In this document: one piece after another, positions 16,426 to 25,715 of the stretch
How positions within the stretch are numbered: position 1 is the stretch's first letter
Layout: the number at the start of each line of letters is the position of its first letter
Program-made: the position numbers and the translations under genes
Assembly (NCBI GenBank): GCA_018432235.1
Contig: JAHDLO010000012.1
Span: 33,461-97,460 of the forward strand
Direction: 5' to 3'
Length of the DNA stretch: 64,000 nt
Source: Clostridiaceae bacterium
GTDB lineage: Bacteria; Bacillota; Clostridia; Peptostreptococcales; Natronincolaceae
Notes under the pieces: model-generated
Told to the model about the DNA's origin: nothing
The model's database searches: none
What the model saw: the letters and a program-made list of their open reading frames with translations, nothing else

Positions 16426-17529
16426 TTATAGGCCGATTCTCTCAAAAAATGCTGGGTTTCCCCGTTCCCTCTCATAGCTCTTTTCAAGTGTCTGTTCCTG
16501 AAAGGGTGCTCCTATTCGGTATTCTTCCCATCCGTTTTCTTTTTGTCCGAGCCAGCAAATCTGGAAGGAGCGATTGACTGTATCCATGACTACCGATTTG
16601 ATGGTTCCAAACCAGTCATCGTAATAATGTGTACTCATGCCCTGCGGATACTTGGTTAAGAAAAGCTCTTTGATTTCTTTTTCCTCCAGATTTTTCTTGT
16701 CCTCCATGAATCGCTTTAGTGTCTCATAACGAACTATGGAATTTTTCATTGCAAAGGGTTCGAATTTCTGAAAGGAGGGAATTGCAATGTGGTTGGTTCC
16801 ACATAAATATTTTTTCTCGCTTTGAGAAGAGATTTGAACAAATGAAAACGCTCCGTCCATAGTCTCAAAAATACAGCCATTACCCTTGGCATCTGCTAAG
16901 TAGAGGTTGATGTTATAAGCTATGGGCATCTTTTGTGCCATTTTTAAGGCTTCTTCCACGTCTTTGCAGTTTTCCAGCAGGCTCCTTATTACAGCCCAGA
17001 ACTGAAGTCCCTCTATCTTCGGAGGGCGCATACCTTCTAGATTACTCACAGGAAATCCACAAGAGGACATAGATATGGCAAGACCACATTCATTGATGCC
17101 TTCCGTCCTGCCAAAGAGTACAATACTGCCTCCAATGTGGGCATATTTTCCTTGCGGTCTTGTCTCGCATAGCATAAGATCTTCATCTTCTATACTAAAC
17201 TCATAATTGCGTATCAGTCTGGTATGGCCGTCATTCATAAGACTTCCTTCTACAATGAGACCAGAGCAGTGCGGTTTAAGGTATGTCATCCAAGTGTAGG
17301 CAATGTCACTTAATGGGATATTGTATGCGTTTGCATATCCCTCCAGCTCTTCTAAAAGACCCGGACAATAGGTTTTATAAAGCTTTATGGCTTCTTCTAA
17401 TTCGTTTTCTGTAAAATACTTTGGTGCCGGAAAGACTGCGCTTTTATCTCTTGTCTTTTTTGCCAGCTGCCTACCGATTTCTTCATAGCTGCCTTCTAAT
17501 TTAAGATAAGATACATTTTGCTTTTCCAT
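16426..17529 (-). CDS. C45-family Ntn hydrolase (acyltransferase/peptidase-like)
   Basis: A 367-residue protein resembling the C45 family (acyl-CoA:6-aminopenicillanate acyltransferase and choloylglycine-hydrolase relatives). The likely nucleophile is Cys88 in LKPHCSGL, exposed by self-cleavage in this family. RLIRNYEF and the central GGSIVLFGRTEGINECGLAI are typical of the fold. The start chosen is the ATG at 17529 after AAAGGAAT; the frame opens 14 codons earlier without a ribosome site. It lies 71 bases after an AraC regulator on the same strand, which may control it. It would hydrolyse or transfer an amide-linked acyl group; substrate unknown. Confidence 0.75.
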   Translation of the reverse strand: MEKQNVSYLKLEGSYEEIGRQLAKKTRDKSAVFPAPKYFTENELEEAIKLYKTYCPGLLEELEGYANAYNIPLSDIAYTWMTYLKPHCSGLIVEGSLMNDGHTRLIRNYEFSIEDEDLMLCETRPQGKYAHIGGSIVLFGRTEGINECGLAISMSSCGFPVSNLEGMRPPKIEGLQFWAVIRSLLENCKDVEEALKMAQKMPIAYNINLYLADAKGNGCIFETMDGAFSFVQISSQSEKKYLCGTNHIAIPSFQKFEPFAMKNSIVRYETLKRFMEDKKNLEEKEIKELFLTKYPQGMSTHYYDDWFGTIKSVVMDTVNRSFQICWLGQKENGWEEYRIGAPFQEQTLEKSYERERGNPAFFERIGL

Positions 17530-17600
17530 AGAATCATTCCTTTCTTTTTGTAGGTTCATTCTATCGCGCAAAACATATTTTATCCTGTCATTTTCAGCTT

Positions 17601-18479
17601 TTATTTGTCTTGCTTTTCAGGCCGCTTCTTAACCGGAATCCAAACTTCACTACGGTAGTTTAAATTGCTAATGTCTCCTTCTTCGTAGCATTCTATATTG
17701 TATCCTGCAGCAATTTCATAGTCCTCATTTTCAGGAAGCCACTCATTAAAAATTCTGGTATTTAGTGCTTGTAAAGCCTCTGGCATTGGACCTACACAGC
17801 GAAACCTTGCCCAGGTTAGAGCAGGGATCCTAACTACTTTAAGTCCTTCTTGAACTAAATTTTCTCTGTAGTCCCCTGCAATCAGATAGTAAAAATCCTT
17901 ACCGTTTAACGCCTCATCGATGCATATACCATATTTGCCTACGTTGTACCCTGATAGAGCTGATTCCTTCGTGGAGCACCCTTCCTTTTTCCATTCCTGC
18001 CAAAAGGAAGGGATTTTATTAAAGGCTTCTTCATAGGAAAACATGCGTCCTATTCCCATTACCTCAAAGCCATCCATTGCTTCGATGCTATATTCTATCT
18101 GCTCTCCACCTCTTACTGATATATTGATTATAAGCGGAAGAAATGGTTTGATCTTGTAGGGCTGTTCCTTAAGCTGCATGGGGGATAATCCATGAAATCG
18201 GCTAAATGCCTTTGTAAAGCTTTCGGGCGTATCATACCCATAGCGGTAAGCCAGCTCAATGACCTTTTCTGCTTTTTTAATCAAATCAAGTGCTGCCAGA
18301 TACAGGCGACGATTTCTTACGTATTCGCCTATGGTATAACCTGTCATCATCTTAAATGCCTTTTGAAAATAGAAGGGAGAAATATGAACATGATTTGCTA
18401 CTTTTTCCACTGTACAGTCTGAAAACAGGTGCTTTTCTATATAATCAATCGATTCCTTTAATGCTTTTGTCCATTCCAA
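17601..18479 (-). CDS. AraC family regulator with GyrI-like effector domain
   Basis: A 292-residue protein. Two helix-turn-helix motifs lie at about residues 1-105 (VEKVANHVHISPFYFQKAF and VIELAYRYGYDTPESFTKAF), followed by a GyrI-like small-molecule binding domain (about 120-285). This is the Rob/YdeE-like arrangement, in which the DNA-binding part is N-terminal. TTG 18479 is preferred as the start because GAGGTGG precedes it and members begin MEWTKAL; GTG codons at 18485 and 18488 are alternatives. It probably responds to a lipophilic ligand and may control the C45 gene behind it. Confidence 0.85.
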   Translation of the reverse strand: MEWTKALKESIDYIEKHLFSDCTVEKVANHVHISPFYFQKAFKMMTGYTIGEYVRNRRLYLAALDLIKKAEKVIELAYRYGYDTPESFTKAFSRFHGLSPMQLKEQPYKIKPFLPLIINISVRGGEQIEYSIEAMDGFEVMGIGRMFSYEEAFNKIPSFWQEWKKEGCSTKESALSGYNVGKYGICIDEALNGKDFYYLIAGDYRENLVQEGLKVVRIPALTWARFRCVGPMPEALQALNTRIFNEWLPENEDYEIAAGYNIECYEEGDISNLNYRSEVWIPVKKRPEKQDK

Positions 18480-18832
18480 TTCCACCACCTCTTGATATTA
18501 GTATAGCATAACTGTTTAACCTAGTTAATCACTTAATATTGCTGATATCAAAGGGTTTGTCTATTTTTAAGTAAGAGTTGTAGGGTGTTTAAAGCTCCCA
18601 GATTTGGTGGGAGGGGATTATTATCTGTGAAGTAAGGCCATAGTGTATGATATTATAATCAAAAGTAATAGTTTGTAATTATAGCAGGTTTAATTATATA
18701 CTAGTATTTAAATATGACATATACTTGAGGCAATGCCTTCGGTTTGATTTTGCATAAGTGAAGTCGTTATACTATAATAATATTATTATTTTATCGATAA
18801 TATTAAGTAGATGAAGACGAGGAGGTACGAGT
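18480..18832. other. Divergent intergenic region
   Basis: AT-rich gap between the AraC gene (minus strand) and the response regulator (plus strand). It must hold both promoters. An ATTATATACTAG-like -10 region occurs near 18700, but no clear -35 or dyad could be fixed. No gene seen. Confidence 0.5.
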
Positions 18833-19516
18833 TTGAGAATTTTAATGGTTGAAGATGAAAAATATATTGCTGAAGCAATTGCTCAGGTCTTAAGAAAAAA
18901 TAACTATAGCGTAGATTTGGTATATGACGGAAATGATGGACTGGATTTTGGCCTTACTGGTATATATGACATTATCATTCTCGATATCATGCTCCCCAAG
19001 ATGAATGGGATTGAGGTGCTTAAAGGATTACGAAAAAACGGCATTGAAGCCCCCGTGATTCTGTTAACGGCAAGAGGCGAAACTGAGGATAAGGTAAATG
19101 GGCTGGACAGTGGAGCGGATGATTATTTGCCAAAGCCCTTTCATACGGATGAACTATTGGCTCGACTGCGGGCATTAGGCCGAAGAAAATCGGAATTGAT
19201 AAATGATGGCATACTTAAATATGGCGATATAGCGTTTAATCCCCAAACCCTATTGATTTTCTGCGGAAATAAGGAATCAAAGCTTACTTTAAAGGAGTCC
19301 CAATTGTTAGAGCTTCTTATAAAAAGAAATGGGATGATTACCTCAAAGGAGCTTATTATCAAAAAGCTTTGGGGTTATGACACTGAAGCAGAGGATAACC
19401 ATGTAGAAATACATGTATCATTACTGCGAAAAAAGGTAAATCATTTGGAATCCCAGGTGGCTATTAATGCGATACGGGGTGCTGGATATGTCTTGAAAAT
19501 AAAGGAGGGGGATTAA
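18833..19516 (+). CDS. OmpR/PhoB-type response regulator
   Basis: A 227-residue two-component regulator. The receiver domain (1-115) has the acidic pocket VEDEK, the phosphoacceptor Asp in DIIILDIMLPKMNG, the Thr in LLTARG and the Lys in DYLPKPF. A winged-helix output domain follows (about 130-225; NHVEIHVSLLRKKV, IRGAGYVL). The start codon is TTG, after GAGGAGG. The sensor kinase gene begins two bases after the stop. Most likely controls the transporter cluster at 21176-30011 downstream. Confidence 0.9.
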   Translation: MRILMVEDEKYIAEAIAQVLRKNNYSVDLVYDGNDGLDFGLTGIYDIIILDIMLPKMNGIEVLKGLRKNGIEAPVILLTARGETEDKVNGLDSGADDYLPKPFHTDELLARLRALGRRKSELINDGILKYGDIAFNPQTLLIFCGNKESKLTLKESQLLELLIKRNGMITSKELIIKKLWGYDTEAEDNHVEIHVSLLRKKVNHLESQVAINAIRGAGYVLKIKEGD

Positions 19517-19517
19517 A

Positions 19518-20810
19518 ATGTTTTCAAAGATGAGAAACAAATTTCTCCTTCTTAATATGTCAATTACATCTACGGTAATGATTATTGCTTTTGTGGTAAT
19601 ATATTTCATCACCTACAGCAATATACATTCTGAGATTCAAAATAAACTGATTTCACGAAGTGATTTTACACCGATAATGGGAGCAACACAATTGCCTAAT
19701 GATGCGCGAATGAGAGTTGCTGTCGGTCAAAGTTTTACTATTGATGATGCTCTTTTCTTCAGTATAGAGGTAAACCCTAAAGGAGAGATTTTAGGAGTCA
19801 ACTCTATCATAGAAATGCCTGAGGAGGTATATATTAAGGCTGTTGAGCTTGTATGGAGCAAAGGAAATAATAATTCTACAGTAACATTAGAAGGCAGACA
19901 ATGGCAATATCTTATAAACCCATTTGGGACGGTAAGTATTTTACGAGGTGGTCAACAACTTGCAATCTCAGATGCCGGATATAAAATCACATTTTTAGAT
20001 ATCACCAACTATAAAAGTACATTGTTTCAGCTGCTTACTACCTTGGTTTCTGTGGGATTACTTATGTTAGTGGCGATTTTTATAATCAGTCTATACTTTG
20101 CAAATCGGGCAATTAAACCTATTGCAGAAACATGGGAAAAGCAGAAGCAATTTATTGCTGACGCGTCACATGAATTGAAGACCCCCCTTTCAATTATAAA
20201 TGCTAACTATGATGCCCTCCTGGAAAATCAAGAGGAAACCATTAAAAGTCAATTAAAATGGTTTGGATATATAAGGATTGGAACCGATAGAATGACAAAG
20301 CTTATTAATGATCTTTTGTCTTTGGCTAAGATTGAGGATAAAAATTTCGAAGCACAAAAACTTCCATTTAATATTAGCAATGCTGTCAATGAAGTGATGT
20401 TGTCGATGGAGGCTATAGCAAGAGAAAAGGGTATTAAGCTCTGTCCCTTAATAGAGACTGATATTATTGTAAAAAGCGACTCTGAGAGAGTTAAACAGGC
20501 TGTGACAATTTTATTTGATAACGCTATTAAGTATTCAGATGAAAATGGTCAGATTGATATTTCATTAAAAGCGACAAAACGCCAAGTGATATATTCAATA
20601 AAAAATACTGGAAAAGGCATAGCAAAGGAGGATTTACCTAGAGTTTTTGACAGATTTTATAGAGGAGACCCATCTAGAGTCCATGAAGGCGGAGGATATG
20701 GTTTAGGGCTATCAATTGCCAAGACAATTATGGATAGATTAGGTGGTACGATACAGGTCACAAGTGTGGAAAACGAGTACACCACCTTTACCTTTATGCT
20801 TGAACTGTAA
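19518..20810 (+). CDS. Sensor histidine kinase
   Basis: A 430-residue membrane kinase with two membrane segments (about 12-34 and 170-195), an extracytoplasmic sensor of about 135 residues, H-box DASHELKTPLSI, N-box DNAIKYSDENG and G-box GYGLGLSIAK. There is no clear HAMP domain. The outer domain presumably senses an envelope or solute signal. Partner of the response regulator just upstream. Confidence 0.9.
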   Translation: MFSKMRNKFLLLNMSITSTVMIIAFVVIYFITYSNIHSEIQNKLISRSDFTPIMGATQLPNDARMRVAVGQSFTIDDALFFSIEVNPKGEILGVNSIIEMPEEVYIKAVELVWSKGNNNSTVTLEGRQWQYLINPFGTVSILRGGQQLAISDAGYKITFLDITNYKSTLFQLLTTLVSVGLLMLVAIFIISLYFANRAIKPIAETWEKQKQFIADASHELKTPLSIINANYDALLENQEETIKSQLKWFGYIRIGTDRMTKLINDLLSLAKIEDKNFEAQKLPFNISNAVNEVMLSMEAIAREKGIKLCPLIETDIIVKSDSERVKQAVTILFDNAIKYSDENGQIDISLKATKRQVIYSIKNTGKGIAKEDLPRVFDRFYRGDPSRVHEGGGYGLGLSIAKTIMDRLGGTIQVTSVENEYTTFTFMLEL

Positions 20811-21175
20811 AGCATGAAAAGCAAAATCAATTATTTAATGACTTATTAACAAATAAATAATTAATAATAAAGTATGACCTATAACGTGATAAAGCGGAGT
20901 ATATAAATCATAGAGCGATGGCTTCAAACGAGCTATTGCTCTTTTGCTTGTAGAAGAAAGTTATATTATAGGTCTTATTTTTGATTGAAAAGAGCGATAG
21001 TCAGGCAAAGTGACTATCGTTTTTTTATAATTTTGATCCATTCAAGGTTCGCTAAAGGATTATATTTTATACTTAAAAGTGTTAAAGCTTGGAAAAAACG
21101 CCATAAGCTAGATGTAATCTTTTTCGTAGGTAGGTATATGCCTTTAGAATGGCATACACCACAGGGGGATGGATA
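20811..21175 (+). other. Gap with terminator before the transporter cluster
   Basis: Holds a terminator at 20995-21026 (CGATAGTCA with TGACTATCG, then seven T). The promoter of the downstream transporter genes should lie between there and 21176, but no near-consensus pair was found. No gene seen. Confidence 0.55.
20995..21026 (+). terminator. Intrinsic terminator after the two-component pair
   Basis: Nine-base arms CGATAGTCA (20995-21003) and TGACTATCG (21011-21019), loop GGCAAAG, then TTTTTTT. Confidence 0.8.
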
Positions 21176-22054
21176 ATGAAGGTATCAACAAAAATAGCTA
21201 AAAAAAATAACCTAATAGCACTAATCTTTCTGGCACCAAGTCTAATAGGCTTTCTAGTTTTCTTCTTTATACCCTTTGTAGGGGGCCTATACTATTCCTT
21301 TGTGGATAGTCCAATAGGTGGCAGCTTTGTGGGTCTAGCCAACTATATTGATTTAATAAAGAATCCTATTTTTCAAAAAGCGGGATACAATACACTGATT
21401 TTTACGATTATTAGTGTTCCGCTTAACATGATAATTTCCTTAGGGCTTGCCCTTTTACTAAATAGGAAGATTTATGGAAGAAACATTATTCGGATGGGCT
21501 TTATAATACCTCTGGTGGTGCCTGTGGCATCGGTGGTTTTGGTGTGGCAGATATTATTTGATATCAATGGCTCCCTTAATGCTATTATATCAGCATTTGG
21601 ATTCTCACCTATAGACTGGATGAAGACAGAGTATGCTAGAGCTGTGGTTGTAATAGTCTATCTCTGGAAGAATCTTGGCTATAACATGCTCCTATTCCTG
21701 GCGGGTCTTCAAAATATACCGCCAGAATATTATGAGGCGGCTAATATTGATGGAGCCAGTAGCTGGCGTAAGTTTATTGATATAACATTGGTTTGCCTTA
21801 CACCCACAACCTTCTTTGTCTTTATCATGTCTATAATAAATTCCTTTAAGGTCTTTAGAGAGGTGTATTTGATTTCAGGTGCATATCCACATGACAGTAT
21901 TTACATGCTGCAGCATTATATGAACAACAAGTTTGCATCCTTGGATTACCAGATGTTAACCTCAGCAGCCTTTATTATGGCTATATTTATTTACATTCTA
22001 GTACTAATTTTATTTAGGATTCAAAGAAAAATCAGCAGTACTTTAGGAGGGTGA
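21176..22054 (+). CDS. Sugar-type ABC importer permease (MalF/UgpA family)
   Basis: A 292-residue permease with six membrane segments. The EAA coupling loop reads YYEAANIDGASSWRKFIDIT near residue 185. ATG 21176 follows AGGGGGA; the frame opens nine codons earlier. It pairs with the next permease, the solute-binding lipoprotein at 25708 and the MsmK-like ATPase at 28101 to make a complete CUT1-type importer. In the CUT1 family the usual cargo is an oligosaccharide or glycerol phosphate. Unusually, an adaptor and a MacB-like permease separate the permeases from the binding protein. Confidence 0.9.
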   Translation: MKVSTKIAKKNNLIALIFLAPSLIGFLVFFFIPFVGGLYYSFVDSPIGGSFVGLANYIDLIKNPIFQKAGYNTLIFTIISVPLNMIISLGLALLLNRKIYGRNIIRMGFIIPLVVPVASVVLVWQILFDINGSLNAIISAFGFSPIDWMKTEYARAVVVIVYLWKNLGYNMLLFLAGLQNIPPEYYEAANIDGASSWRKFIDITLVCLTPTTFFVFIMSIINSFKVFREVYLISGAYPHDSIYMLQHYMNNKFASLDYQMLTSAAFIMAIFIYILVLILFRIQRKISSTLGG

Positions 22055-22062
22055 TAAAGCTT

Positions 22063-22959
22063 ATGCAAATTAACCAGCATATAAAGAAAAAATTAGGAAA
22101 TATAGTACTTTCAGTATTGCTGTTTACTATGGTTGTGGTCTTCCTTTTTCCCCTCATATTCACAATTGCCAACTCCTTTATGAGTGAACAGGAGATAGAA
22201 ACAAGCTATAGCATGGTGTCTGCAAACTCTTCAGGTCAACAGGAATCTGCTTTTGCAAGTGAGTATGCCAATATAAAGCTAATTCCAGAGATGGTGACCA
22301 TTAAACAGTACTACACAGCCCTTATTAAAAGAACTCAGTTTCTTATTAAGTTTTGGAATTCTGTAATTATCGTTGTACCAATAATATTAGGTCAGATAAT
22401 GGTATCGTCAATGGCAGCATATGCCTTTGCAAAACTAGATTTTATGTTTCGAGATAAGCTGTTCTTTGCCTATATTATTATAATGATGATGCCCTTCCAG
22501 GTCACGCTGGTGCCGAATTATATCATGGCCAGCCGACTGGGTTTAGTAGGCAGCTATTCATCAATAATTTTGCCGGGTATCTTCGGTACCTTCGGAGTTT
22601 TTTTAATGAGGCAATTTATGACATATATTCCAGATGCCTATATTGAGTCGGCAAAGGTTGATGGGGCCAGTCAGCTTAGGATATTTTTTACTATTATGCT
22701 GCCAATGGCAAAAACAGCCCTTGCGGCACTCTCCATCCTAGTATTCATAGATAACTGGAATATGGTTGAGCAGCCATTGATTTTTCTGCAGGATGTGAAT
22801 ATGCACCCATTGTCAATTTATCTTTCCAATATTAATAAAGGAGAGATGGGAATAGCTTTTGCTGCATCAACGATCTATATGCTGCCAATGCTATTGATTT
22901 TCTTATATGGAGAGAATTATTTGGTTCAGGGAATTCAACTTTCAGGTATTAAAGGCTAA
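22063..22959 (+). CDS. Sugar-type ABC importer permease (MalG/UgpE family)
   Basis: A 298-residue second permease with six membrane segments and the EAA motif YIESAKVDGASQLRIFFTI. After the first membrane helix it has an insertion of about 50 residues (VSANSSGQQESAFASEYANI), which is longer than usual and exposed outside. The start ATG 22063 is taken because GTG 22051 lies directly on the AGGAGG; spacing to the ATG is a long 12 bases. Works with the permease at 21176. Confidence 0.88.
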   Translation: MQINQHIKKKLGNIVLSVLLFTMVVVFLFPLIFTIANSFMSEQEIETSYSMVSANSSGQQESAFASEYANIKLIPEMVTIKQYYTALIKRTQFLIKFWNSVIIVVPIILGQIMVSSMAAYAFAKLDFMFRDKLFFAYIIIMMMPFQVTLVPNYIMASRLGLVGSYSSIILPGIFGTFGVFLMRQFMTYIPDAYIESAKVDGASQLRIFFTIMLPMAKTALAALSILVFIDNWNMVEQPLIFLQDVNMHPLSIYLSNINKGEMGIAFAASTIYMLPMLLIFLYGENYLVQGIQLSGIKG

Positions 22960-23023
22960 TACAGGCTGCTTCTTATAGATGGGTTAAGGAATTTTGAAAT
23001 CAGATTGGAGGTATGACAAATAG

Positions 23024-24298
23024 ATGAAGGGATTAGAAGAAGGTGCAAATATTAGAAGAAGCAAGATAATCGGAAGGACAACAGTAGTATTTCTTACAGT
23101 AATGCTTCTCTTAACCTTTTTTTCCAGAACCATAAATAACTTTACACTGCCAAAGGTAACATACGAAAACCCCTCAAATGGGGCATTAATCAAGGAGGCG
23201 TCAGGTATTGGGAATGTGCAGGCAAGAATAATACATGATCTTTATGTACGCTCCAGTATGAAGGTAACGGGGGTTATGGTGGAGGTGGGAGATTTGGTTA
23301 AGGCGGGGCAAGCAATCTTAACTCTTGATACAACAGATATAGAGAACCAATTGAAGGATGAGAGGGATAAGTTGACTCAGCGGAAGCTAAATCTCGAGAA
23401 GCTAGTAGAAGCCAGCTCTTCAAATAACCTATTGAACCAGAATAAATCAGTTCTGACAGCTCAGCAAAATCTTAATAAAGCTCAAAAAAATTATGAAAAT
23501 AGTAAAACGCTATATGAAGTTGGTGCTGTGTCTGCTGCTGAGCTGGCGGATGCAAAGGCTAATCTTGAAAGCGCCCAAATAGACTACGATATAGCAGAAA
23601 ACAATAGAGATAAAGCAATGAAGGATGACCAAAGAGATATTGAAAGCATAAAGCTTGATATAGATATAGCAGAAAGAAAAATAGCTGAGTTAACTAAGGA
23701 GTTGAATATGAGTACTGTAGCGGCACCCAGTGACGGCATTGTAACTGATTTGTACTTTTCAACAGGAATGACTGCTAATACTTCACAACCCTTATATAAA
23801 ATTGCAGATATCAGTGGAGGCTTCCAGTTTGTAGCTACTGTTAATACAACTGCTGCAGAATTCTTAGGAGCAGGTGATACAGCTGAAATATCCATTAGCT
23901 CATTAAGTGGCAGGACGATACAGGGGAAGGTAACACAGGTTAGAGATAATCAACAGCAAATGGGTGTAAAAAAGGATGTCATCATTGATATACCAGTAGA
24001 TGGATTGGTTGGTGGAGAAGTTGGAACAGCCAACATCAGAAAGAATATAGGCTCCCATAATGTACTGGTATCCAATTCAGCATTGGGGCAGGACGCTTCA
24101 GGATACTTTGTATATGTGCTTAAGGATAATAAAGGGCCACTTGGCAATGAATTTTCTGTAGAAAAGGTAACTATCAGTATCGGTGATTCAGATAACTTGA
24201 AAACGGCGATTTTAAGTGGAATAAGTGCTAATGATAAGGTAGTATCAAACAGTGATAAGCCCTTATCAGATGGATCCCGTGTATTACTGGCCAATTGA
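23024..24298 (+). CDS. HlyD/MacA-like membrane fusion (adaptor) protein
   Basis: A 424-residue adaptor with an N-terminal membrane anchor (about 22-40), a biotinyl-lipoyl region (GVMVEVGDLVKAGQAILTL), and a long alpha-helical coiled-coil hairpin (about 105-235). A second lipoyl half (STVAAPSDGIVTDLYF) and C-terminal beta-barrel domains follow. In Gram-positives such proteins extend an export permease out of the membrane. It is followed 13 bases later by a MacB-like permease without its own ATPase, so the pair may borrow an ATPase or work non-canonically with the importer. Confidence 0.85.
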   Translation: MKGLEEGANIRRSKIIGRTTVVFLTVMLLLTFFSRTINNFTLPKVTYENPSNGALIKEASGIGNVQARIIHDLYVRSSMKVTGVMVEVGDLVKAGQAILTLDTTDIENQLKDERDKLTQRKLNLEKLVEASSSNNLLNQNKSVLTAQQNLNKAQKNYENSKTLYEVGAVSAAELADAKANLESAQIDYDIAENNRDKAMKDDQRDIESIKLDIDIAERKIAELTKELNMSTVAAPSDGIVTDLYFSTGMTANTSQPLYKIADISGGFQFVATVNTTAAEFLGAGDTAEISISSLSGRTIQGKVTQVRDNQQQMGVKKDVIIDIPVDGLVGGEVGTANIRKNIGSHNVLVSNSALGQDASGYFVYVLKDNKGPLGNEFSVEKVTISIGDSDNLKTAILSGISANDKVVSNSDKPLSDGSRVLLAN

Positions 24299-24311
24299 GG
24301 AGTGGGATAAC

Positions 24312-25715
24312 ATGAAGAAAGGAAAAGCCGTATGGATTCTATCGTTTTCAGGCATTTTAATGATACTTTCCTTCATTGTATTGGGTACAGCACTGCTAAA
24401 AGAATGCTATAGGTTGAATAGCAACTACGACATGCAGAAGGTGCTGGTATCGGTTAAAAATCAAATAGATAGTCAGGGAAAAAATTCCTTTACTATAGAT
24501 GATATTGATAGACTTAAAAAAGAGCTTTCAACAGAGGATGTAAGCTATACCGCTTTATCAGGTCTAATCAACACATCAGTTTCCAATAGTAACACAGTGC
24601 TAACGGCTAGATTGATTGGTACAGATCATACATATCCGAATTTCAGTAATATGGCCCTGATTAATGGAAGCTTTATTACACAAAAACAAGAGAAAGAGGA
24701 GGCGATGGTAGCAGTAATTGACGAGGAGCTAGCCTGGGATTTATTCAAATCAGTTGATGCAACTGGTAAAACATTAGATATCTATGGTAAAACCTTTCAG
24801 GTTACGGGCGTTTTAAAAAAGGAAGGCTCAATTATAGGAAAATTGACAGATGACGGTATGCCAAAGGTATATATACCTGCTAAGGTAATGCTGGATATGG
24901 ATAATACAGCAGGAATTACAGCCATGCAGATAAGGACAGCTGATGGTAACACACTGGATCAGAATAAGAGTAATGTGTCGGCTGCTTTGGGGCAAATCAG
25001 TAAAGACCCTTCCAATTACAATATAGTTGATTATAATTTGAAATACGCTTTAATGAGGCAAGGTCCGCTATTATTTGCATTTGTTATGGGAATAGCATCA
25101 ATGCTTATATTACTAAAGCATGTTAAAAAGCTGACAATAAAGGCCTATTCATTAATTACGGAGGGTTGCAGGACCGATTATCTTTCAAATGTAATAAAAG
25201 AGAATAAGGCTGAATTGGCTGTCTACCTTCTTGAAATGATGGTTGTATTCATAGGAATAGTATTTATCTGGAGGGGTATAAGCTTCAAGCCCTATATTCC
25301 GCCAAGGTATATTCCTGACGAGTTAATTGATATCTCATATTATCGCAATATAATTAAAGGATTTATTCAGGGCGGTATACGGGATATGGGATATATTCCA
25401 ACTCAATCGGAGCTATACGTGAATGCCACCAATATGCTGCTGAACCTGCTTTTTTTCTTGGCTGTTATGCCTGGATGCCTACTTTTATACATAGGCCTCC
25501 GAGAAATGAAGGGATTAAATATAGATACAAACAAGCTTACGATGATAATTGGCGTCGGTTTTGTTTTTTCACTGGCTTTACTGGTGGTCACAGCATATAT
25601 GATGCAGCTGCCATTAATACTGGATATAAAAGGTATTCTAGTGACATGGGTTTTTATCTTCTTAAATATCTTAAAAACTAATAATGGAAAGGAAAGTGAA
25701 ATGAAGAATGTATAA
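24312..25715 (+). CDS. MacB/FtsX-like permease lacking a partner ATPase
   Basis: A 467-residue protein. It has one N-terminal membrane helix (about 8-30), an outer domain of about 225 residues with MacB-core features (ALINGSFITQKQ, GKTLDIYGKTFQVTGVLKK), then five membrane segments. Start ATG 24312 follows GAGGAGTGGG. No MacB-type ATPase lies in the cluster; the only ATPase gene (28101) is of the sugar-importer class. The membrane half differs from standard FtsX domains, so transport may not be its job: it could be a mechanical or sensory partner of the adaptor. Confidence 0.7.
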   Translation: MKKGKAVWILSFSGILMILSFIVLGTALLKECYRLNSNYDMQKVLVSVKNQIDSQGKNSFTIDDIDRLKKELSTEDVSYTALSGLINTSVSNSNTVLTARLIGTDHTYPNFSNMALINGSFITQKQEKEEAMVAVIDEELAWDLFKSVDATGKTLDIYGKTFQVTGVLKKEGSIIGKLTDDGMPKVYIPAKVMLDMDNTAGITAMQIRTADGNTLDQNKSNVSAALGQISKDPSNYNIVDYNLKYALMRQGPLLFAFVMGIASMLILLKHVKKLTIKAYSLITEGCRTDYLSNVIKENKAELAVYLLEMMVVFIGIVFIWRGISFKPYIPPRYIPDELIDISYYRNIIKGFIQGGIRDMGYIPTQSELYVNATNMLLNLLFFLAVMPGCLLLYIGLREMKGLNIDTNKLTMIIGVGFVFSLALLVVTAYMMQLPLILDIKGILVTWVFIFLNILKTNNGKESEMKNV